From NCBI GenBank assembly GCA_024274995.1, contig JAJSAA010000104.1, forward strand, positions 1 through 11,903: DNA of 11,903 nt, read 5' to 3'. Positions within the stretch are counted from its first letter, which is position 1. Every line of letters begins with the position of its first letter. A program made the translations under genes and the position numbers. Under the pieces are notes generated by a model, which saw nothing but the letters and a program-made list of their open reading frames with translations, was not told the origin of the DNA and searched no databases. The DNA is from Deltaproteobacteria bacterium (GTDB lineage: Bacteria > Desulfobacterota > Desulfobulbia > Desulfobulbales > VMSU01). This document shows positions 1 through 5,662 of this stretch, piece after piece.

Positions 1-187
1 AAATATCCAGTGCCTCATCCAACCCGTCAACATTGGAATGGTCGGTTATGGAAATAACGGCAATATTATTTACCGATGCGGCTTTGAAAATATTTTCGAT
101 GGAAAGTTTTGTGCGTGGCTCACAAGAATGGATAGAGTGGATGTGTAAATCCCACTTGCGCCATTCTGATCCTTTGGGATATTTCAA
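1..187 (-). CDS. PHP-domain protein, N-terminal part (cut by window edge)
   Basis: Sixty-two codons are visible, beginning at a TTG (187-185) with GAG at 198-196, 8 nt ahead. The translation opens KYPKGSEWRKWDLHIHS and continues to ISITDHSNVDGL. These match the first two metal-binding motifs of the PHP (polymerase and histidinol phosphatase) metal-dependent phosphoesterase fold: DLHIHS at residues 13-18, and the TDH motif with its histidine near residue 50. The KGSEWRKWDLHIH opening recalls the large proteins that join a PHP domain to an SMC/AAA-like ATPase (TrlF-type), but only the N-terminus is here, so this subfamily is an inference. It sits in AT-rich DNA next to a toxin-antitoxin pair, which fits an accessory locus. 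A TATAAT at 238-233 could be its -10 box, though no good -35 is seen. Confidence 0.72.
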   Translation of the reverse strand, partial: MKYPKGSEWRKWDLHIHSIHSCEPRTKLSIENIFKAASVNNIAVISITDHSNVDGLDEALDI

Positions 188-382
188 AGTATTATCTCTT
201 TATTGAAAACAATCTCATCAACTGAATTAATCATTATATGTGCCCAACTTATCCATAAAATACAAGATCTAATAATCTACTTACTCATAGAATAATTTGT
301 CTATTATAGGTTATAGCCGAATCGTTTTAGCTTACCTGCCCCAAGCAGAATGAGCAACTAACTTCGCAATGGGGGGACATTA

Positions 383-446
383 GGGACGTCTATGATTTCA
401 TGCGTTTTGACGAGTTGATAACAGCATATAATGTCATAGACGTCCC
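383..446. repeat. 13-bp inverted repeat, possible mobile-element remnant
   Basis: GGGACGTCTATGA at 383-395 is repeated exactly in inverse orientation at 434-446, with 38 nt between. Both arms are preceded by further G residues on their outer side (371-376 and, on the other strand, 448-447). From memory, repeats of this kind flank REP-associated IS200-like transposase genes in related bacteria. No transposase lies between or beside the arms here, so this would be a solo palindrome or a deletion remnant. Confidence 0.5.
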
Positions 447-577
447 CCTTTGGCAAGAAACTCGTTCAAGGTAAAAATAATCTGATAAATGCTTTTTCCA
501 CAAAACCTGCCGGTCAACTGCCGTATCCTATCTTTCAGGGCTCCTGCAAAATATACGAAATCGGAAAATGGTCTTTC

Positions 578-606
578 TTGACATTCGTCACGCATGTGCA
601 TAAAAT
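578..606 (+). promoter_or_regulatory. vapBC promoter, sigma-70 type, with palindrome on the -10
   Basis: TTGACA (578-583) is followed by a 17-nt spacer and TAAAAT (601-606), close to the housekeeping consensus and 37 nt ahead of the vapB start. The -10 box lies inside a small palindrome, TGCAT-AAA-ATGCA (597-609). VapB proteins usually repress their own operon by binding such inverted repeats, so this is a plausible operator. That role is inferred. Confidence 0.6.
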
Positions 607-643
607 GCAATAACAATACACATTAAAATCGAGGGGGCATCAA

Positions 644-835
644 ATGAGAACTAATATTGTAGTTGATGACATTCTAATGGCAGAAGCCTTAAAATTAAGC
701 AATATTAAAACAAAAAAAGGTGTCGTAGAAACAGCTCTAAAGCTACTTATTCAAGTCAAAAAGCAAGATGCTATTCGTAAACTCAGAGGTAAATTAAACT
801 GGGAAGGTAATTTATCAGAAATGAGGCTTGATTAA
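644..835 (+). CDS. vapB: VapB-family antitoxin
   Basis: This 63-residue protein is a putative type II antitoxin. The N-terminal half (residues 1-36) has the strand-helix-helix layout of a ribbon-helix-helix DNA-binding domain, starting MRTNIVVDDILMAEALKLS. The C-terminal half (about 40-63, LRGKLNWEGNLSEMR) matches the short helix plus tryptophan-containing tail by which VapB-type antitoxins wrap their toxin. GAGGGGG at 631-637 is a strong ribosome binding site 6 nt before the ATG. The stop codon overlaps the toxin start by one base (TAATG), the translational coupling typical of such pairs. Function in the family is to neutralise VapC and repress the shared promoter. High A+T suggests horizontal acquisition. 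Confidence 0.85.
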   Translation: MRTNIVVDDILMAEALKLSNIKTKKGVVETALKLLIQVKKQDAIRKLRGKLNWEGNLSEMRLD

Positions 836-1242
836 TGATTCTGGTTGATTCCTCGGTCTGGATAAATTATTTCAATGGCAAAAGCACATGGCAAACTGAA
901 ATCCTTGACCAAATGTTATTGCAAATCCCTTTGTTTACTGGTGACCTAATACTAACAGAAGTGTTGCAAGGCTTTAGAAAAGAAAATGAATACAAGAAAG
1001 CCAAAGAAGTTATGAGTATACTAACTTGTCAGCAACTTGGTGGATACGGAATAGCCATCAAAAGTGCTGAAAATTATAGAATTTTAAGAAAAAAAGGGAT
1101 TACCGTCAGAAAAACAATTGATGTAATCATTGGGACATTCTGTATCACTGAAAACATTCCATTGCTACATGACGATAAAGACTTTGAACCTATGGTCAAA
1201 TATTTAGGTTTAAAATCAATTTCCCAGACTCTTGTACATTAA
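835..1242 (+). CDS. vapC: VapC-family PIN-domain ribonuclease toxin
   Basis: The product has 135 residues, the normal length for a single PIN domain. The acidic residues that bind Mg2+ in PIN nucleases are present: D5 in the opening MILVDSSVWINYF, E42 in LTEVLQGF, D96 in KTIDVIIG, and the D113/D114/D116 cluster in LLHDDKDF. VapC toxins cleave RNA, commonly tRNA or the ribosomal sarcin-ricin loop, and slow growth when the antitoxin is degraded; the target cannot be read from sequence. The ATG overlaps the vapB stop by one base. No frameshift or missing catalytic residue is seen, so the pair looks functional. Confidence 0.88.
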   Translation: MILVDSSVWINYFNGKSTWQTEILDQMLLQIPLFTGDLILTEVLQGFRKENEYKKAKEVMSILTCQQLGGYGIAIKSAENYRILRKKGITVRKTIDVIIGTFCITENIPLLHDDKDFEPMVKYLGLKSISQTLVH

Positions 1243-1324
1243 GCGGGGAGAAATCGGGGGTTGAAAAAATGATAGAGCAAGGGGCATAATGTAATTTAAG
1301 GCCCATGCAGTACCCTCTAACCGG

Positions 1325-1360
1325 TTTGTGGTCAACATTTCTCATTTTATGTTCCACAAA
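1325..1360. other. Stem-loop downstream of vapC
   Basis: TTTGTGG (1325-1331) and AACAT (1334-1338), separated by a 2-nt bulge, pair with the 12 nt at 1349-1360 around a 10-nt loop. No T-run follows on either strand, so a classical intrinsic terminator is not supported. The rest of 1243-1455 shows no convincing coding sequence. Confidence 0.35.
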
Positions 1361-1455
1361 CACTAAACAAAGCGGGTAGTAGTACGACAAATCAACGAGC
1401 CGGTGATACTGTGATTGTGCAGGTAAATGACAGTTATCGCTGTTTCGACTGACGT

Positions 1456-2151
1456 TTAGTCGCTGTCCCGGCGCAGAGCCTGGGCGGCCAAGAGGCTTAC
1501 CGAGGTGGGCCGGAACTGGCCATTATCGTAGAGGGTAAATTCAGTTCTATCGTTACACAGAGCCCGCAGGTCATCCCGAGCCGCCGGGCGGCCGAAAAGA
1601 CCAGCGGCCCGGGCGGCCAGGCCGCGGACTACGGCATCGGCCGACCGCAGATAGGGCAAGAGGTAATTATCGGCCTCATGTTTTAAGAGCAAACGCCGAT
1701 TATCGCTGCTGGCCGCAGCCATCCGACCCAGTCCCCACATCAGGCCCCGCTGCAGGGACTCCAACTCCAGGAAAAAGCCATCCTCCCGCATAAAGGCCAC
1801 CAGAATATGACCATATTCCACGGCCAGCCTGGGTTCACAGGCCATTACTTCACCCATGGCCTCCGGGGCCCCCCAGCCAATACCGCCTGATTCGTCATTC
1901 AACATCCACATAAAGCGGCGCATAACCACCCTGGCATCCTCGAACTCCTTAACCGCCATGGCGGTAACCGCCCGGCCCACGGCGCTCACCGCAAACCATT
2001 TCACCTGTTCCTCGCCACTACAGAGACAGGAAAAAAGCGGCTTCAGCAGGCGCTTGGGCGGTTCATCCGCCTCGAGACGAGTCATGGCCTCAGAAAATGG
2101 CAGCTCCCGCAAAACGGCGGCCACATGCTTATTCAAGGCCCGCAAACGCAT
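1456..2151 (-). CDS. HEAT-repeat-like helical protein at the end of the oxygen-defence run
   Basis: The 231-residue product has no signal peptide or membrane segment and is almost entirely predicted helix. Repeating units of the HEAT/armadillo kind can be read around residues 48-66, 95-122, 132-146 and 164-188 (for example VVRGLAARAAGLFG). A conserved-looking patch, MLNDESGGIGWGAPEAMGE, spans residues 83-101 and is rich in acidic residues and glycines, perhaps a binding surface. From memory, proteins like this occur in Desulfovibrio and relatives (a family named after DVU0298), without an established function. It starts 12 nt after the flavodiiron gene stop, with AGGG ahead of the ATG, so the two are probably cotranscribed. 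A scaffold or maturation role beside the iron proteins is inference only. Confidence 0.7.
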   Translation of the reverse strand: MRLRALNKHVAAVLRELPFSEAMTRLEADEPPKRLLKPLFSCLCSGEEQVKWFAVSAVGRAVTAMAVKEFEDARVVMRRFMWMLNDESGGIGWGAPEAMGEVMACEPRLAVEYGHILVAFMREDGFFLELESLQRGLMWGLGRMAAASSDNRRLLLKHEADNYLLPYLRSADAVVRGLAARAAGLFGRPAARDDLRALCNDRTEFTLYDNGQFRPTSVSLLAAQALRRDSD

Positions 2152-2163
2152 AGGCAGCCCTGC

Positions 2164-3360
2164 TCAGCTCCCTGCCGCCAGTACAGCCTGGGCGATTTTA
2201 GCCCCCAGGGCCTTGCATTGATCAAAGTCCTCAACGGTGGGAACATTTTTCACCCGCAGACCGGGATCAATCAGCTCAATACCCATCTCATCCATGGCGC
2301 TGTTCATATTCTTCACGGCCTCGCCGCTCCAGCCAAAGGAGCCAAAGGCGGCCCCTAACTTACCATTAGGACGCAGCCCCTTTAAATAACAGATAAAATC
2401 AGCCATTCTCGGCAAAATACCGTTATTTAAGGTTGGAGAACCAAAAATCAGGGCCCGGCTGTCAAGCACCTCCGTCATGATATCACTGCGATGGTTTACG
2501 GCCAGATTATACATCTTGACATCCACCCCCTGCCGGGAAATTGCCCCGCCAATGGCCAGGGCCATCTTCGCCGTACTCTTCCACATTGAGTCATAAATTA
2601 CCAATACCTTATCCTTGGTCTCCCGCCGGCTCCAGCGGTCGTAGGCCGTTAGAATGTCGGCGGGATTGCCGCGCCAGATCAGGCCATGATCAGGGGCAAT
2701 CATGTCAATATCGAGCTTTAATTCGGCCACCGTAGCCAAAAGCTTCCTTATATTGGGAGAGAAAAGATGCAGAATATTGGCGTAATACTTGGCCGCATGC
2801 CGCAAAACCTCACCCAATTCAATTTCATCGACAAAACGCTCCGTACTGGCAATATGCTGACCAAAGGCATCACTTGAGATTAACAGTTTATCCTCCTCAA
2901 TATAGGAGAACATGCTGTCCGGCCAATGCAGCATCTTAGTCTCCAGGAAGGAAACCGTCTTCTTGCCAAGGCTGACACGATCACCACTCTTGACCACAAC
3001 CAGAGGCCAGTCTTCACGATGGAAATGTGATTTAAGCACCTTCTCACCCATGGGCGAGCAGAATATCTTTTCAGGTTTTATCCGCTCAATGAGCTCCGGC
3101 AGACAGCCGGTATGATCCATCTCCACATGATTGACCACGATATAATCAATCTTGTCCGGTTCCACCACCTCGCTGATATGATAGAGCAGATCATCCTTAA
3201 AATTACTCTTCACCGTATCAAAAAGAGTAATCTTTTCGTCCACGGCGAGATAGGCATTATAGGTCGTACCTTTGTAGGTGGAATAACCGTGGAAGTCCCT
3301 GATATCCCAGTCCACCGCCCCCACCCAGTAAACTTTATCCTTTACCTCTGTAACTCCCAT
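2164..3360 (-). CDS. fprA: Flavodiiron protein, oxygen reductase (rubredoxin:oxygen oxidoreductase type)
   Basis: A 398-residue cytoplasmic enzyme that reduces O2 to water (some members also NO), taking electrons from rubredoxin. Residues 1-245 form the beta-lactamase-like diiron domain with all ligands visible: H78, E80, D82 and H83 in HVEMDHTG, H145, D164 in SSDAFGQH, and H225 in PDHGLIW. Residues 251-395 are a flavodoxin-like FMN domain with the phosphate loop YDSMWKSTAKMA, then FGSPTLNNG and FGSFGWSGE. Length matches standard Roo/FprA. No rubredoxin or flavin reductase domain is fused, so the donor is separate. The ATG at 3360-3358 is preferred over an upstream GTG because AGGAG lies 5 nt ahead of it. 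O2 versus NO preference cannot be told from sequence. Confidence 0.95.
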   Translation of the reverse strand: MGVTEVKDKVYWVGAVDWDIRDFHGYSTYKGTTYNAYLAVDEKITLFDTVKSNFKDDLLYHISEVVEPDKIDYIVVNHVEMDHTGCLPELIERIKPEKIFCSPMGEKVLKSHFHREDWPLVVVKSGDRVSLGKKTVSFLETKMLHWPDSMFSYIEEDKLLISSDAFGQHIASTERFVDEIELGEVLRHAAKYYANILHLFSPNIRKLLATVAELKLDIDMIAPDHGLIWRGNPADILTAYDRWSRRETKDKVLVIYDSMWKSTAKMALAIGGAISRQGVDVKMYNLAVNHRSDIMTEVLDSRALIFGSPTLNNGILPRMADFICYLKGLRPNGKLGAAFGSFGWSGEAVKNMNSAMDEMGIELIDPGLRVKNVPTVEDFDQCKALGAKIAQAVLAAGS

Positions 3361-3392
3361 TTCCACTCCTTTATATCTTTCTTCCTGATAGC

Positions 3393-3423
3393 GCCGGGCA
3401 GGACTTAAAGAGCCCCGCCCGGC
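3393..3423 (-). other. GC-rich stem-loop between ferritin and flavodiiron genes
   Basis: GCCGGGC (3393-3399) pairs perfectly with GCCCGGC (3417-3423). Flanking bases (3391-3392, and 3425-3428 after a short bulge) can extend the stem. On the transcribed minus strand it lies after the ferritin stop and about 30 nt before the fprA start. No U-run follows, so it is more likely a processing or stability element, or a weak attenuator, than a full terminator. Confidence 0.5.
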
Positions 3424-3453
3424 AGCGCCTACCTTTCCATAGAATCGAAGCCC

Positions 3454-3963
3454 TTAGCCAGCAGCGGGCATGGTGAATACCCGGCTGCCCAGCTCCTGAT
3501 CCAGGCCAAAGAGACCACCAGCATCGTTGCCGATTAATTGCAGTTTATGCACAATACCACTGGCATTAGCCTCCTCCTCCACCTGCTCGCTGATGAACCA
3601 CTGCAGAAAGATATTGGTGGCATGATCCCGTTCTTCCTGGGCCAAATCCACCAGATCATTAATCAGTCCGGTGACCTTCTGCTCATGGGCATAAGCATTT
3701 TCAAAAACCGCCAGCGGCGAGTCCCAGGCGCTGGGCGGTTGGTCAATTTTATCCAGGATAACCCGGCCGCCGCGCTCCAAGATAAATTTGTACATCTTGG
3801 TGCCGTGGAAGAGTTCCTCCTGAGTCTGCATATTCATCCAATTGGCCATCCCAGAAAGATTCATGGAATGGAGATAGGAATTCATGGAGAGATAGAGATA
3901 GGCGGAGTAATATTCGGCATTGACCTGCCCGGCCATGGCCTTAGACATTTTATCACTAAACAT
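3454..3963 (-). CDS. ftn: Ferritin (non-heme, FtnA type)
   Basis: A 169-residue four-helix ferritin subunit that oxidises Fe2+ and stores it as ferric mineral in a 24-subunit shell. The ferroxidase ligands sit at the usual bacterial positions: E17 (in NAEYYSAY), E50 and H53 (in QEELFHGTKMY), E94 (in AHEQKV) and Q127. E49, E126 and E130 are also present as a possible third iron site. It lacks the heme-binding methionine pattern of bacterioferritin, as far as can be seen. The ATG at 3963-3961 lies one base after the desulfoferrodoxin stop (TGATATG), with GGAGG inside the upstream gene, so the two are translationally coupled. A longer in-frame start at 4032 would add residues read from inside the previous gene and is not needed. 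It probably limits Fenton chemistry alongside its neighbours. Confidence 0.94.
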   Translation of the reverse strand: MFSDKMSKAMAGQVNAEYYSAYLYLSMNSYLHSMNLSGMANWMNMQTQEELFHGTKMYKFILERGGRVILDKIDQPPSAWDSPLAVFENAYAHEQKVTGLINDLVDLAQEERDHATNIFLQWFISEQVEEEANASGIVHKLQLIGNDAGGLFGLDQELGSRVFTMPAAG

Positions 3964-3964
3964 A

Positions 3965-4339
3965 TCAGGCCCTCCACAGACCGTGCAGATTACAGAAAGC
4001 CCGGGCACTGACCTCAGCGGCACTAATGACAAAGGAGGCCTCCGGCTGATCGCCAGGTTTCAACTCCTGGCGGAAAACCCGGCCACCGGCAATCAATTCA
4101 ATAAATTCAATATAATGCTCCTCCGCCATGGGATGGGCAACGCTGCCGACCTTAACCAGGAAACCATCGGCGGTCTTTTCTATTACCGGCACATGCTTCT
4201 CCCTGGCGGCATCCGTGGTGTTCTCAGCCATAAGGTTCATGGGTTTCCCGCAGCAGACCAATTCTCCGGCCCCGGCATGGAGTACCTCAACAACATTGCC
4301 ACAGACCGCACACTTATACACCTGTAATTTCTCAGCCAT
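3965..4339 (-). CDS. dfx: Desulfoferrodoxin (superoxide reductase, two iron centres)
   Basis: This 124-residue cytoplasmic enzyme reduces superoxide to hydrogen peroxide without making oxygen, using rubredoxin as electron source. Residues 1-36 form the desulforedoxin domain, with the four cysteines of the Fe(Cys)4 centre I at C10, C13, C29 and C30. Residues 38-124 are the neelaredoxin domain with the catalytic centre II: H49, H69, H75, H119 and C116, plus the E47-K48 pair used in catalysis. All ligands are present, so it should be the active 2Fe type. AAGGAG lies 8 nt before the ATG. Upstream, 105 nt with a stem-loop separate it from rubrerythrin; downstream it is coupled to ferritin. The peroxide it makes could be removed by the rubrerythrin encoded just before it. 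Confidence 0.96.
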   Translation of the reverse strand: MAEKLQVYKCAVCGNVVEVLHAGAGELVCCGKPMNLMAENTTDAAREKHVPVIEKTADGFLVKVGSVAHPMAEEHYIEFIELIAGGRVFRQELKPGDQPEASFVISAAEVSARAFCNLHGLWRA

Positions 4340-4361
4340 TTCATTCTCCTTATTTCCTGGA

Positions 4362-4402
4362 ATTGCTACCGCCAGAGTCCTGTTTCGTCCGGCGGCAGTA
4401 AT
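4362..4402 (-). other. Stem-loop between rubrerythrin and desulfoferrodoxin genes
   Basis: Twelve nt at 4362-4373 pair with 4391-4402 (one mismatch, one G-U) around a 17-nt loop. On the minus strand it lies before the dfx ribosome binding site and no U-run follows, so a processing or mRNA-stability role is more likely than termination. In plus orientation a T-rich run does follow (4407-4417), but no plus-strand gene precedes it. Confidence 0.45.
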
Positions 4403-4444
4403 TGACTTTATTTTTTTAGTCTCCGTAAGCCTTTGGCTTCATAC

Positions 4445-5020
4445 TTACCAATTCTCGGCCAGAAGCTCATAATAGGCCTGAGGATGCTGGCAGGCCGGGC
4501 AGACCCCGGGGGCCTCCTTGCCCTTATGGACATAACCACATTTTTTACAAACCCAGGAGGTCTCCTCATCACGTTTAAACACTTGACCGGCCTCAATATT
4601 GGCTGCCAGGGCAAGATAACGCCGCTCATGGTGCTGCTCGGCCACGGCAATAGATTTAAAGGCTGCGGCGATGGCACCAAAACCTTCCTCTTCCGCAACC
4701 TCGGCAAAGTCGGGATACATTGAACTCTGCTCAAAATGCTCCCCGGCAGCCGAATCCTTGAGGTTCTCCAGGGTGGTGCCGATTACCCCGGCCGGATAGG
4801 CGGCGCTGATCTCCACCTCCCCGCCCTCTAAAAACTTAAACAACCGCTTGGCGTGAGCCCTCTCCTGTTCAGCGGTCTCTTCAAAAATCGCCGCGATCTG
4901 GACATAACCCTCTTTTTTGGCTGCCTTGCAAAAGTAGCTATAGCGATTACGGGCCTGCGATTCACCGGCAAAAGCCGTCAAAATATTCTTTTCCGTCTTT
5001 GATCCCTTGATACTTGCCAT
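4445..5020 (-). CDS. rbr: Rubrerythrin (peroxide reductase)
   Basis: A 191-residue cytoplasmic protein that reduces hydrogen peroxide to water in anaerobes. Residues 1-150 form the four-helix ferritin-like domain with diiron ligands E20, E53, H56, E94, E97, E128 and H131, including the extra glutamate (E97) typical of rubrerythrins. Residues 155-191 are a rubredoxin domain with CxxC pairs C158/C161 and C174/C177 holding an Fe(Cys)4 centre that feeds electrons to the diiron site. Length and ligand set are standard. GGAGG lies 6 nt before the ATG. It is first of the detoxification genes after perR, with a 149-nt gap. A separate promoter there is possible; the only match I found is a weak TTGTGA-N17-TATTCG, and no clear PerR box. 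Confidence 0.96.
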   Translation of the reverse strand: MASIKGSKTEKNILTAFAGESQARNRYSYFCKAAKKEGYVQIAAIFEETAEQERAHAKRLFKFLEGGEVEISAAYPAGVIGTTLENLKDSAAGEHFEQSSMYPDFAEVAEEEGFGAIAAAFKSIAVAEQHHERRYLALAANIEAGQVFKRDEETSWVCKKCGYVHKGKEAPGVCPACQHPQAYYELLAENW

Positions 5021-5169
5021 TTTATCCTCCTTGCCTTTTAATATTTAGTTAAACACCTAAATTGTCTTCGCAATTACAACTTTAAGACTACAAGAACTCC
5101 CAACCGAATACCAGTACTTTCTAATAATCACAATTCTTGCTGCTTAGAAGATATGCCCGAGCTGAGCAG

Positions 5170-5580
5170 CTACTGACTTTTGGTATTTTTTTTGCCGCAG
5201 GCCGGGCATAGACCACGGACTTCGAGGCTATGGGTCATAACCTGGTAACCACTCAGAGCGGCAGCCTTGGTTTCGACCCCCTGGACAGGCTCCATATGCA
5301 GATCATCAACCCGGCCGCAGTTTAAACAGCGCAAATGATAATGAGTAGCGGTATTGCCGTCAAACCTCTTCTTACTGCCACCGACATCAATCTTTAGAAC
5401 TATGCCCTCTTCGGACATAAGCTCAAGATTTCTATAAACGGTTCCCAGACTTATCTTGGGCAAATATTGTCTCACCATCTCATACATTTCGTCGGCAGTG
5501 GGATGGCTGGTTACGGAACGCAGCCGCTCAAGGATAACTTTTCTCTGTCGGGTCATTCTCAGTGGGGTATCTGATAACAT
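5170..5580 (-). CDS. perR: PerR-type peroxide-sensing repressor (Fur family)
   Basis: A 136-residue Fur-family regulator. Residues 1-75 hold the winged helix (HPTADEMYEMV, LGTVYRNLELMSEEGIV). Residues 76-136 hold the dimerisation and metal domain. Every regulatory-metal ligand of Bacillus PerR has a counterpart at a constant offset of 11: H26, D74, H80, H82 and D93 (PerR H37, D85, H91, H93, D104). The structural zinc cysteines C85, C88, C125 and C128 match in the same way. The aspartate at 93, where Fur usually has glutamate, favours PerR over Fur or Zur. In the family, iron-catalysed oxidation of the histidines by peroxide releases DNA. AGAGG lies 7 nt before the ATG. Two palindromes upstream suggest autoregulation; the following genes are likely targets. 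Confidence 0.92.
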   Translation of the reverse strand: MLSDTPLRMTRQRKVILERLRSVTSHPTADEMYEMVRQYLPKISLGTVYRNLELMSEEGIVLKIDVGGSKKRFDGNTATHYHLRCLNCGRVDDLHMEPVQGVETKAAALSGYQVMTHSLEVRGLCPACGKKNTKSQ

Positions 5581-5605
5581 TGGTTTGCCTCTGTTTGAGA
5601 ATTAT

Positions 5606-5636
5606 TCTTATATAATAAGATTAATAACAATTATCA
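5606..5636 (-). promoter_or_regulatory. Putative PerR/Fur operator pair in the perR promoter
   Basis: On the minus strand, TGATAATTGTTATTA (5636-5622) matches the Per box TTATAATNATTATAA at 11 of 14 fixed positions and the Fur 7-1-7 box at 12 of 14. Next to it, 5606-5620 is a near-perfect 7-1-7 palindrome (6 of 7 pairs). A possible promoter runs through both: TTGTGA at 5639-5634, then 16 nt, then TATTAT. The perR ATG is 26 nt beyond. Repressor binding here would block RNA polymerase. Only direct binding data would tell PerR from Fur. Confidence 0.5.
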
Positions 5637-5662
5637 CAAAATTCAAGGAAATAATTTATTAG

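Larger units (their letters stand above)
188..643. other. AT-rich intergenic region, no convincing gene
   Basis: This 456-nt stretch lies between the divergent PHP gene and vapB. It holds possible promoters for both, and an inverted repeat at 383-446 listed separately. A 60-codon minus-strand reading frame (616-434, TTG start) ends inside the right repeat arm and lies across the vapB promoter. Its translation resembles nothing I recognise, so I do not call it a gene. Base composition differs clearly from the GC-richer genes beyond position 1456. Confidence 0.6.

Noticed and set aside
434..616. Minus-strand 60-codon frame beside the inverted repeat
   Set aside because: It starts at TTG without a ribosome binding site, ends inside a repeat arm, covers the vapB promoter and resembles no family I know.
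1196..1390. Minus-strand 64-codon frame over the vapC end
   Set aside because: It overlaps the end of vapC antisense and has no ribosome binding site or recognisable product.
3538..4011. Plus-strand frame of 157 codons opposite ferritin
   Set aside because: The opposite strand encodes a ferritin with all ligands in place; this is a shadow.
3964..4032. Longer N-terminus for ferritin
   Set aside because: The 23 extra residues would be read from within desulfoferrodoxin, whereas the internal ATG has GGAGG and gives the standard ferritin N-terminus.
5170..5580. Calling the regulator Fur or Zur
   Set aside because: The metal-site aspartates D74 and D93 and the constant offset to all PerR ligands favour PerR.
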